Below, piece after piece: positions 7,441-13,533 of a DNA stretch of 13,533 bases (positions are counted from its first letter, which is position 1; each line of letters begins with the position of its first letter). The notes below the pieces were generated by a model. That model was given only the letters and a program-made list of their open reading frames with translations, did not search any database and was not told the origin of the DNA. Source of the stretch: Candidatus Hydrogenedentota bacterium (lineage in GTDB: Bacteria > Hydrogenedentota > Hydrogenedentia > Hydrogenedentales > SLHB01); the NCBI GenBank assembly GCA_016934125.1, contig JAFGTL010000082.1, forward strand, positions 1 to 13,533. The letters are read 5' to 3'. A program made the position numbers and the translations under genes.

Positions 7441-7457
7441 GCCATGGAGAATCGGGA

Positions 7458-8957
7458 ATGAGTTCCTCTCGATGGGCCTTGTGCGTTCTGATGGCTGCGT
7501 TCGCGGCGTCGATCCCGGCACCCGCCCGTGCAGGCGGGCACCTCGGCGATCTCACCGGCCCGTGGGTGCTGTTCGTGGACGACTACGGCATCGCGGAGAA
7601 GGCCGGCGTCGTGCGCACTTATCATGCCTTCGAGAAAGATGCGCGCAATCCCGTTTTGAGTGGCGATAAGCCGTGGGAGGGCGGCCTGGCCTATGTGTAC
7701 GGCACCGTATTGCCTGGCGAAGACGGCGCCGGTTACCGGATGTGGTATCACTCGTGGGCCGAGGGCGAGTATCGGATGCTGTACGCCACCAGCGAAGACG
7801 GGGTGCACTGGGAGAAGCCGGCCCTCGGGCTTGTCGAGTACGGCGGTTCCAGCGCCAACAACATCCTCTTTCGCCGCACCCACGAGAACCACAACCCGCA
7901 GGTGATTCACACGCCGTGGGATCCGGATCCCGCCCGGCGCTACAAGATGGTGTACTTCGAGTACGGCCGCACGCCGCCGCACTTCACCGTCACCGGCTAC
8001 TACGGCGCGGCCTCGCCCGACGGGATCCACTGGACGGACGTGAAGGACACGCCCGTCCTGCGCGACGATCCCGGCGACGTCGGGAATTTCGTGTGGGATG
8101 CCCACGCCGGGCGGTATCTGGGCTATCCGAAGAAGTTCACCGAGGTTCGCGGATACCGCCGGCGCTGCGTCGGATACTCGGCGACTACCGATTTCGAGTC
8201 ATGGCCGCCATCGAAGCTGATCCTGACGCCCGACGAGTTCGACGATCAGCTTGTCCAGCGCGGTGGGGAACCGATGCACGAAGGCGCGCACACCGACTTC
8301 TACGGCCTGTGCGGATTCGCCTACGAGTCCATGTACATCGGGTTTCTCTGGATGTTTCCGATCACGGATGGCGGCAGCGACGGCCCGATTTTCGTGGAAC
8401 TCGTGAGCAGTCACGACGGCGTTCACTGGACGCGTCAGGAGGAGCCGCGGCCGCCGATTCTTCCGGTGGGGCCGGACGGGGCGTGGGATGACGGCATGGT
8501 GTTCACGCCGAACCACCCGCTCGTGGAAGGGGGGGCGATCAGGCTGTACTACGGCGGATTCGACGTCACCCACGGCGTGGACGGGGGCCGTGCCGGCGTG
8601 GGGTTGGCCACGCTCCGGAAGGATGGGTTCGCATCGCTGGACGCGGGCGCGGAGGAGGGCGTCGTGACGACGAAGCCGCTGGCCGGGTGCAGCGGGCCGC
8701 TCCGCGTCAACTTCCGGGCCGAGGACGGCTCGGTGCGTGTGGAAGTGCTGGATGCGGGCGGCGCCGTCGTGCCGGGGTATGGGCGAGGAGACTGCGCCCC
8801 GCTCGTCGGCGACTCGATTGATACGGCCGTGTCGTGGGGCGAGCGGCGCACCTTGCCCGAGGTGGACGGCGCGCTACGGCTCCGCTTCGTGCTACAGAAC
8901 GCCTCGCTCTACTCCTTCGCGGCGGGCGCATCCGCGCCGGGGCTTGCGGGCGAATGA
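7458..8957 (+). CDS. Secreted five-bladed-propeller glycosidase-like protein
   Basis: This is a 499-residue exported protein with a signal peptide (hydrophobic core to about residue 20, probable cut after ARA at 25). Three evenly placed motifs, SEDGVHW (112-118), SPDGIHW (186-192) and SHDGVHW (318-324), together with GYRMWYHSW, YKMVYFEY and IRLYYGGFD, are the blade signatures of the GH32/GH43/GH68-like beta-fructosidase and arabinanase superfamily. The N-terminal strand VLFVDDYGIAE offers an acidic pair (D41, D42) where such enzymes often carry the nucleophile. The C-terminal 90 or so residues (PLRVNFRAEDGSVRVEVLDA onward) form a beta-sandwich-like tail. Proteins of this kind are usually annotated as hypothetical, and activity is unproven. 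ATG 7458 fits the mature N-terminus and follows GGAG by 8 bases. It is likely the last gene of the cluster. Confidence 0.7.
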   Translation: MSSSRWALCVLMAAFAASIPAPARAGGHLGDLTGPWVLFVDDYGIAEKAGVVRTYHAFEKDARNPVLSGDKPWEGGLAYVYGTVLPGEDGAGYRMWYHSWAEGEYRMLYATSEDGVHWEKPALGLVEYGGSSANNILFRRTHENHNPQVIHTPWDPDPARRYKMVYFEYGRTPPHFTVTGYYGAASPDGIHWTDVKDTPVLRDDPGDVGNFVWDAHAGRYLGYPKKFTEVRGYRRRCVGYSATTDFESWPPSKLILTPDEFDDQLVQRGGEPMHEGAHTDFYGLCGFAYESMYIGFLWMFPITDGGSDGPIFVELVSSHDGVHWTRQEEPRPPILPVGPDGAWDDGMVFTPNHPLVEGGAIRLYYGGFDVTHGVDGGRAGVGLATLRKDGFASLDAGAEEGVVTTKPLAGCSGPLRVNFRAEDGSVRVEVLDAGGAVVPGYGRGDCAPLVGDSIDTAVSWGERRTLPEVDGALRLRFVLQNASLYSFAAGASAPGLAGE

Positions 8958-8964
8958 GGCCCGG

Positions 8965-11259
8965 CTAAGGGCGGCCCCGTTTCAGGCCCGACACCTCGGC
9001 CGCCGGAGGCCGGGCCGCATCCAACGCGGGGCGGCGGAAGAAGAAGAACCAGCCGTTTTCGCCGCCGCATGCGAGATCGAGTTGGCCCGTGCCATACCAG
9101 TCCACGGCGGAAAAGCTGTGCTCGTGGGCGGACAAGGTGATCTCCGTGCCCCAGCATGCCAGCCGCACGGGCGCGCGGAACCGGGGTTGCGCGGAGGTGC
9201 CGGTGTTCTCATAGAATCCGGGGCCGGCCTTGCCCCATTTGCCCACCTGGCCGATGAGATCCCAATCGCCGTCGCCGTCCCAATCGCACACCTCTGCTTG
9301 GCGCGCGCCAAGCGGCGTGCCGGCTTCGTCGAGCAGGGGCTCCGGGGGCTGGATCGTTTTCCGGCCGTTGTCGACGAGCCCGCGAAACAGGCATAGGACA
9401 CCGTCCGGGTTCTGGGTGACGAGGTCGGTTGTGCCATCGCCGTCCCAGTCGAGCACAGAGGGCCGGGACCGCTTCGCGAAGGGGTTGTCGCAATCGCCGA
9501 GGCGGATGAGCTCCGATCGCGCGAACGCGGGCTCGGTGCGCGATCCGGTATTCTCGAACCAGATCACGCGATCCGTGTTGTTCGCGACGACGAGGTCGTT
9601 GTCGCCATCGCCGTCCCAGTCGGCGTAGCACGGCTTGCTCTGGCCGAGGTAGTACTCGGGGTTGCCATCCTGGATGTAGTGCCAGCGCATGATGCGAATC
9701 GGCTCGCCGTTGGCGCGGATGTTGTGGGGCGTGTCGAACACCGGGCGCCGGTTCGAGCCGATGTTCCGGATGAGCCACAACGATCCCATCTCATCGCCGG
9801 CGACGATATCCCAGTCGCCGTCGCCCTCCCAGTCCTCGATGTCGACGCTGCTGTATCCGTCGACGCCGCACCGGCCGTTGCGCTGCTTGAGCAGGCCGCG
9901 ATCCACGAAGCCCGGCATCTGCCCGGGCCGGGACTCGCCGACGGCCTCGTGATAGCGGATGCGGTGGCCCTCCTGAACGAAGACGCCGTGATACGCCGCG
10001 TTGTCGACGCGCCAGATGCTGTAGCTGCCCATGTTGTAGGCGTTGGGGATCAACGCCGCCTTGCCGTAGACGGGCGCGCCGCCCGGGGCGGCCACGTTCG
10101 GCCAGCAGCAATACTGCGGCCGCGAGGGGATCCGATCCAGGGGCCGGCTGTTGCCGACGAGGTCGAGGTCGCCGTCCCCGTCGAGATCGTAGAAGTCGGA
10201 GGGGATGTACTGCTCCGTCCAGACTTCGCCGGCCCGGAGGATGGGCTCCGTCGGGCCGAGCACGGGCGGCTCGCCGGGCCCGGCGGTGTTCACCATCCGG
10301 AAGAAGGCCCCGTCCACGAAATTGCGGGGGGGCGGCCCTTCGTAGTCGTAGTGCACCTTCGAGAGCTGGTAGAACGCGTCGTGGACGCCGTCGAGATCGT
10401 GGTCGATGAAACCCACGAAGCTGCGGTAGGTGACTTTGTCGGCGGACGGCGCGGGCAGATCGGCGTGCTTCGTCAGGACGGGCGCGCCGGCCGGGGTGCA
10501 TTCGCCGGTGTTGCGATACACCGATTGCGCCGTCACCAGATCGAGCAGCCCGTCGTTGTCCCAATCGTAGAGGTCGCACCCGCTGTAGTGATTCGGGATC
10601 ACCTCGCCATCCGCGCGGAGGCGGATGAAATCGGCATAAACGGGGCGTTCGTTGGTGCCTATGTTGTGCCAGAACCACACCGTAAACCAGGGCTTGCCCC
10701 AGGTGCTGCTGTAAATCTGCCGCGACAGGAGATCGATGTTCCCATCGCCGTCGAAGTCGGCCGATACGGGCATGATGCCGTGGGCGTGGATGGGATCGTT
10801 CCCGAGGGGCCGGTTGTAGCGGAAGTTATCGCCGTGGCCTATGAGCGGGATGTAGACGGGCGCCGAGCGGGATTCCGCGGCCCCGAGCGCGCCGAAGCGG
10901 ACGCGGTACGCCAGCCTGTCCGGCTGCTCGATCACCCAGGAGACGCGGCCCTTGTCCTGCCAGGCGAAGTCCTCGTCCAGCGCGTGGGGAATCACCGTCT
11001 CGGAGCCGTCGGCGTTGACGCAGGCCACCTGCACGGAGCCGGGCGCGAACCGCGCCTCCTCGCCGGCGTCGTGCAGGAGTGCGCCGAAATCGATGTCGAC
11101 GGCGAAGGGCGCGAACGGGCCGGCCACGGCCTCGGCGGCGACGGTGACATCGACGCGATGGGCGCGTTCGGCGGCGTCTCCCGCGGGTGGGCGCGGCGTC
11201 GCGCACCGCGGCGTCACAATCAACAGCATCAGCAGCGCCAATCCGGCATACCGCTTCAT
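8965..11259 (-). CDS. Secreted FG-GAP/VCBS repeat beta-propeller protein
   Basis: This 764-residue protein has an N-terminal export signal (MKRYAGLALLMLLIVTPRC). The Cys could be a lipid anchor, but TPRC is not a good lipobox, so anchoring is doubtful. Residues about 30-160 form a beta-rich N-terminal domain. The rest carries nine calcium-binding-loop motifs of the D-x-D-x-D-G-x-x-D type, starting near residues 168, 232, 286, 358, 476, 547, 604, 659 and 720 (for example DFDGDGNIDL, DWDNDGLLDL, DWDGDGDNDL). The last, DWYGTGQLDL, is degenerate. Between them, N(I/T)G-x(n)-P-V/F strands mark each blade. The function is probably extracellular binding of glycans or proteins; no catalytic domain is recognisable. 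The gene is convergent with the propeller glycosidase gene, stop codons 7 bases apart, and divergent from the RDD gene. Confidence 0.85.
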   Translation of the reverse strand: MKRYAGLALLMLLIVTPRCATPRPPAGDAAERAHRVDVTVAAEAVAGPFAPFAVDIDFGALLHDAGEEARFAPGSVQVACVNADGSETVIPHALDEDFAWQDKGRVSWVIEQPDRLAYRVRFGALGAAESRSAPVYIPLIGHGDNFRYNRPLGNDPIHAHGIMPVSADFDGDGNIDLLSRQIYSSTWGKPWFTVWFWHNIGTNERPVYADFIRLRADGEVIPNHYSGCDLYDWDNDGLLDLVTAQSVYRNTGECTPAGAPVLTKHADLPAPSADKVTYRSFVGFIDHDLDGVHDAFYQLSKVHYDYEGPPPRNFVDGAFFRMVNTAGPGEPPVLGPTEPILRAGEVWTEQYIPSDFYDLDGDGDLDLVGNSRPLDRIPSRPQYCCWPNVAAPGGAPVYGKAALIPNAYNMGSYSIWRVDNAAYHGVFVQEGHRIRYHEAVGESRPGQMPGFVDRGLLKQRNGRCGVDGYSSVDIEDWEGDGDWDIVAGDEMGSLWLIRNIGSNRRPVFDTPHNIRANGEPIRIMRWHYIQDGNPEYYLGQSKPCYADWDGDGDNDLVVANNTDRVIWFENTGSRTEPAFARSELIRLGDCDNPFAKRSRPSVLDWDGDGTTDLVTQNPDGVLCLFRGLVDNGRKTIQPPEPLLDEAGTPLGARQAEVCDWDGDGDWDLIGQVGKWGKAGPGFYENTGTSAQPRFRAPVRLACWGTEITLSAHEHSFSAVDWYGTGQLDLACGGENGWFFFFRRPALDAARPPAAEVSGLKRGRP

Positions 11260-11267
11260 GTGCATGA

Positions 11268-11272
11268 CTCCC
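11268..11272 (-). promoter_or_regulatory. Ribosome binding site choosing the FG-GAP gene start
   Basis: GGGAG on the minus strand stands only 2 bases before the ATG at 11265 but 8 bases before the ATG at 11259. The second is therefore preferred, giving the N-terminus MKRYAG rather than MHMKRYAG. Confidence 0.6.
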
Positions 11273-11311
11273 TGTTGTCCGCTCCCGGCGGGCTATTCCG
11301 AACCGGCCGCG

Positions 11312-11341
11312 ATGGTAGCACGGGACGGGGCGGCGTGTCGC
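11312..11341 (-). promoter_or_regulatory. Candidate promoter for the FG-GAP gene
   Basis: On the minus strand GCGACA (11341-11336) and TACCAT (11317-11312) are 18 bases apart. The -10 is preceded by TG plus one base, an extended -10 arrangement. Each box matches the sigma-70 consensus at 4 of 6 positions. The leader would be about 45 bases. Confidence 0.35.
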
Positions 11342-11346
11342 GCCGC

Positions 11347-11376
11347 TTCCCAATCCGGTGCCGATTCAGGTATAAG
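11347..11376 (+). promoter_or_regulatory. Candidate promoter for the RDD gene
   Basis: TTCCCA (11347-11352) and TATAAG (11371-11376) lie 18 bases apart, matching the sigma-70 consensus at 4 and 5 of 6 positions. A start near 11383 gives a leader of about 37 bases. It is back to back with the FG-GAP gene promoter candidate. Confidence 0.45.
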
Positions 11377-11419
11377 TGGGTGCGGACGAAGACGGCGTCT
11401 GTATGGGCGCTACTGAGCG

Positions 11420-12295
11420 ATGGCGATGGGGCAAACAAGAACAAACACACTCGATATCCGGACGCCCGAGGGCATCACCTTCTCGCTGCTGTTGGCGGGG
11501 CCGCCAACGCGGTTCCTGGCATGGGCCATCGATCGGGCCTGCATCGCCGTGGTTTTCTGGGCGCTCCGGGCGGTGCTGGCGCTGGTTGTGTTGCCCGCGG
11601 TGGGCTTCATGGGGGCGGCGGGCACGGACTTGAGCATGGCGGTGTCCGTCGTCGCGTTTTTCCTGATCAACCTTGGATACAACATCGTCCTCGAATGGCT
11701 GTGGCGGGGCCAGACCATCGGGAAACGGGCCCTCCGGCTCCGGGTGATGGACGAACAGGGGCTGCAACTGCAGTTCAGCCAGGTGGTGGTTCGCAACCTG
11801 ATGCGCTTCGTCGACGCGATTCCGGTGTTCTACCTGGTGGGCGGGCTGGCCTGCCTGCTGAGCAAGCGGGCGCAGCGGCTCGGGGATTTCGCGGCCAACA
11901 CGATTGTCGTCCGCCTCGCCGAAGTCGAAGAGCCCAACCTCGATCAAGTCCTGCCCGGCAAGTACAACTCGTTTCGCGCCTATCCCCATCTCGAGGCGCG
12001 GCTCCGGCAACGGGTTTCGCCCGAGGACGCCCGGATCGCCGTGCAGGCGCTGCTCCGGCGCGATGCCCTGCATGCCCAGGCGCGCGTCGAGCTGTTCCAG
12101 CAGATCGCCGATCATCTCCGCTCGCTCGTGCCGTTTCCCGAGGAGGCCACGCTCGGATTGACGGATGAGCAATACGTGCGCAATGTCGTGGACGCCCTGT
12201 TCCGCGGGCGCGAGCGGGGCAATGGGGACGCGCCGGGGCCGTTGGCCGCCGCGCCGCCCGAGCAGGCGGAGGCGGGGCCCCGCCCCATGGTATAA
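11420..12295 (+). CDS. RDD family membrane protein
   Basis: This 291-residue protein belongs to the RDD family of small inner-membrane proteins, some linked to transport or stress. The family-defining Arg and Asp residues are present: PTRFLAWAIDRA (R31, D38) and KRAQRLGDFAANT (D156). GQTIGKRALRLRVMDEQG (98-114) is the typical loop after the second helix. Hydrophobic helices are predicted at about 39-65, 71-96 and 131-148. Residues 165-291 form a long, mostly helical soluble tail ending in a Pro/Ala/Gly-rich stretch; such a tail is not part of the core domain. The start is uncertain: ATG 11420 and in-frame ATG 11426 both lack a strong ribosome site. RDD genes often sit next to SpoIIM, DUF58 and MoxR genes, but none is present here. 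Function unknown. Confidence 0.82.
   Translation: MAMGQTRTNTLDIRTPEGITFSLLLAGPPTRFLAWAIDRACIAVVFWALRAVLALVVLPAVGFMGAAGTDLSMAVSVVAFFLINLGYNIVLEWLWRGQTIGKRALRLRVMDEQGLQLQFSQVVVRNLMRFVDAIPVFYLVGGLACLLSKRAQRLGDFAANTIVVRLAEVEEPNLDQVLPGKYNSFRAYPHLEARLRQRVSPEDARIAVQALLRRDALHAQARVELFQQIADHLRSLVPFPEEATLGLTDEQYVRNVVDALFRGRERGNGDAPGPLAAAPPEQAEAGPRPMV
12271..12284. repeat. 14-bp perfect palindrome upstream of the pdxJ promoter
   Basis: GGCGGGGCCCCGCC reads the same on both strands. It lies within the last codons of the RDD gene and just upstream of the extended -10 at 12288, where a -35 box or an operator would normally sit. It could be a repressor or activator site, a stem at the 3' end of the RDD transcript, or chance in GC-rich DNA. 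Confidence 0.4.
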
Positions 12296-12296
12296 T
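12288..12296 (+). promoter_or_regulatory. Extended -10 promoter for pdxJ
   Basis: TGGTATAAT is a textbook extended -10 element: TG, one base, then a perfect TATAAT. It overlaps the RDD stop codon (12293-12295). No TTGACA-like -35 lies at the right distance; the position is occupied by the palindrome at 12271-12284. Transcription would start near 12303, leaving a leader of about 90 bases before pdxJ. Confidence 0.65.
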
Positions 12297-12378
12297 CCCG
12301 GTTCTGAGGCGTGCCCTCGCACGGCGCCTGTGCGCATACGCGCGGTATCGAGTAGGGGCAGAGTACAACCCGCGCGAT

Positions 12379-12384
12379 GAGAGG
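12379..12384 (+). promoter_or_regulatory. Ribosome binding site choosing the pdxJ start
   Basis: GAGAGG directly abuts the ATG at 12385 but is 9 bases from the ATG at 12394. The second start is also the one that gives the conserved N-terminus MIELGVNIDHVATLR, so it is preferred. Confidence 0.7.
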
Positions 12385-12393
12385 ATGTTAGCT

Positions 12394-13116
12394 ATGATCG
12401 AACTCGGCGTGAATATCGACCACGTGGCGACGTTGCGCGAGGCGCGCAAGGGCGTCGAGCCGGACGTTGTGGCGGCGGCGAAGATCTGCGAACTGGCCGG
12501 GGCGCACCAGATCACGGTGCATCTGCGGCAGGATCGGCGCCACATTCAGGATCGGGATGTCGAGGCGCTGGCCCAGGTGCTCCTGGTGCGGCTGAACCTC
12601 GAGATGGCGGCCGTGGACGAGATCATCGGCATCGCCCACCGAATCAAGCCGGCCACGGTGTGCCTGGTGCCCGAGAACCGGCAGGAAGTCACCACGGAAG
12701 GCGGGCTGGATGTGGCATCCCAACGGGAGCGGCTCACCGATGTGGTCGCGGGGTTCCACGATGACGGGATCAAGGTGAGCCTGTTCGTCGATCCGGATCT
12801 CGAACAGATTGACGCGAGCGCCGCATGCGGGGCCGACTACGTCGAGTTGCACACGGGCGCCTATGCGAACGCCGTGGGCGCGGAGGTCGAGGCCGAACTG
12901 GGCCGGCTACGCGGCGCGGCGCAGCGCACGGCGGAGGCGGGCATCGTGTTCAACGCGGGGCACGGCCTGACGGTGCGCAACCTCGCGCCCGTCGCCTGCA
13001 TCGAAGGGTTGAACGAAGTCAACATCGGGCATTCCATCATCTCGCGGGCCATTTTCATCGGGCTGGACACCGCGGTGCGCGAGATCCTCGATATTCTGGA
13101 TCAGTACTCGGACTGA
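12394..13116 (+). CDS. pdxJ: Pyridoxine 5'-phosphate synthase PdxJ
   Basis: This 240-residue cytoplasmic TIM-barrel enzyme is the last step of the DXP-dependent vitamin B6 pathway. It condenses 1-deoxy-D-xylulose 5-phosphate with 3-amino-2-oxopropyl phosphate to pyridoxine 5'-phosphate. Length matches the family (E. coli 243). Family motifs are consecutive: GVNIDHVATLREAR (6-19), TVHLRQDRRHI (41-51), LNLEMA, PENRQEVTTEGGL, VSLFVDPD, ADYVELHTGAYA, FNAGHGLTVRN and NEVNIGHSIISRAIFIGL. Catalytic residues are H43, E70 and H190, corresponding to E. coli H45, E72 and H193. Position 46 is Gln where the motif usually reads HLRED, a mild oddity. The gene has its own extended -10 promoter and is followed 56 bases later by the methyltransferase gene. 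Confidence 0.96.
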   Translation: MIELGVNIDHVATLREARKGVEPDVVAAAKICELAGAHQITVHLRQDRRHIQDRDVEALAQVLLVRLNLEMAAVDEIIGIAHRIKPATVCLVPENRQEVTTEGGLDVASQRERLTDVVAGFHDDGIKVSLFVDPDLEQIDASAACGADYVELHTGAYANAVGAEVEAELGRLRGAAQRTAEAGIVFNAGHGLTVRNLAPVACIEGLNEVNIGHSIISRAIFIGLDTAVREILDILDQYSD

Positions 13117-13132
13117 GGCGGGCTTCGCCGCC
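13117..13132 (+). other. Short GC hairpin after pdxJ
   Basis: GGCGG (13117-13121) and CCGCC (13128-13132) pair around a GCTTCG loop immediately after the pdxJ stop. There is no T-run, so it is at best a weak terminator. The close downstream gene makes co-transcription likely. Confidence 0.35.
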
Positions 13133-13172
13133 CTGCGGGCTGGATGGAGCCGGCCGCGTCCATCGGATAGCT

Positions 13173-13533
13173 ATGAGCAAATCGGAACCGTCCAGCATCG
13201 GCGAACTCCAGTCGGAACGTGCCCATGACAGCGTGTCGGGCATGTTCGATCGGATCGCCCCGCGCTACGATCTGCTGAACCGGCTGCTCTCGTTGCGCCG
13301 GGATATGGCTTGGCGCAGGCGCCTGGCGCGGCACCTGCCCGAACGCGAGGGCCTGCGCGTGCTGGATCTCGCCACCGGCACCGGCGACGTGCTCGTAGCG
13401 CTGTGCGGCACCGGCCGGGTGGGATCGGCCGTGGGCGTAGACGCCGCCGGGGGCATGCTGGCCCTCGGGCGGCGCAAGGTGGCCGCCTGCGGGCTCGATG
13501 AACGCGTGCGGATGGTGCGCGGCGACGCGGCCT
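13173..13533 (+). CDS. ubiE: UbiE/MenG-type quinone methyltransferase (partial, 3' end missing)
   Basis: The first 120 codons of a SAM-dependent C-methyltransferase that methylates demethylmenaquinone and/or a ubiquinone precursor. The family N-terminal signature GMFDRIAPRYDLLNRLLS (23-40) is followed by the SAM-binding glycine loop VLDLATGTGD (63-72), the acidic residue of motif II in VGVD (87-90) and GMLALGRRK. The family is normally about 230-260 residues, so roughly half lies beyond the right edge. The ATG at 13173 is not preceded by a strong ribosome site. A 6-bp inverted repeat (13143-13148 with 13159-13164) lies just upstream. Whether it serves menaquinone or ubiquinone cannot be told here; menaquinone is more likely for the suggested phyla. 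Confidence 0.92.
   Translation, partial: MSKSEPSSIGELQSERAHDSVSGMFDRIAPRYDLLNRLLSLRRDMAWRRRLARHLPEREGLRVLDLATGTGDVLVALCGTGRVGSAVGVDAAGGMLALGRRKVAACGLDERVRMVRGDAA

Noticed and set aside
6993..7457. Upstream extension of the propeller protein frame into the nucleotidase gene
   Set aside because: The frame stays open by chance in GC-rich DNA. The signal peptide fixes the real start at 7458.
9679..12168. An 829-residue open frame on the plus strand
   Set aside because: It spans the antisense of the FG-GAP gene, the divergent promoter region and a wrong frame of the RDD gene. Composition is Val/Ala/Arg-biased with no domain.

Overview
The window is about 13.5 kb of GC-rich bacterial DNA, roughly two thirds G+C by eye. 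It is dense with genes and holds nine complete protein-coding genes plus one cut off by the right edge. I see no tRNA, rRNA, CRISPR array, transposase, integrase or phage gene. The gene content is typical of a carbohydrate-degrading environmental bacterium of the Planctomycetes / Verrucomicrobia / Lentisphaerae / Candidatus Hydrogenedentes type: a secreted DUF2961 (GH172) protein, a secreted five-bladed-propeller glycosidase-like protein, a secreted FG-GAP/VCBS protein, and an intergenic repeat of the 'CACAGATGGACAC' kind. The phylum assignment is inferred from that combination; no marker gene here fixes it.

Layout. Bases 1-604 hold no convincing gene but carry three repeat structures: a 22-bp palindrome, a 19-bp tandem repeat, and a 10-bp-period repeat. 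Next comes a CgeB-like glycosyltransferase with a TPR tail (605-2302). A same-strand run follows from 2376 to 8957: a NagA-like deacetylase, an M20 metallopeptidase overlapping it by 8 bases, a secreted GH172-like protein, a SAL1/HAL2-like bisphosphate nucleotidase starting 4 bases later, and a secreted glycosidase-like propeller. The spacing suggests one or two operons. A large secreted FG-GAP repeat protein (8965-11259) lies on the opposite strand and ends only 7 bases from the last gene of that run. A short divergent promoter region separates it from an RDD membrane protein (11420-12295). The promoter of the vitamin B6 gene pdxJ (12394-13116) overlaps the stop codon of the RDD gene. A UbiE/MenG quinone methyltransferase begins at 13173 and runs off the window.

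How the genes may work together. The central run pairs two secreted carbohydrate-active proteins with two cytoplasmic enzymes that remove acetyl or acyl groups, which fits breakdown of a modified or N-acetylated glycan. There is no transporter, sugar kinase or regulator in the window, and no substrate can be assigned. pdxJ and ubiE are cofactor and respiratory housekeeping genes. I found no clear previously undescribed system. The points most worth a second look are the mixed secreted/cytoplasmic cluster with an embedded eukaryote-like phosphatase, the FG-GAP protein with one motif-less blade, the repeat-laden intergenic region, and the palindrome next to an extended -10 promoter upstream of pdxJ.
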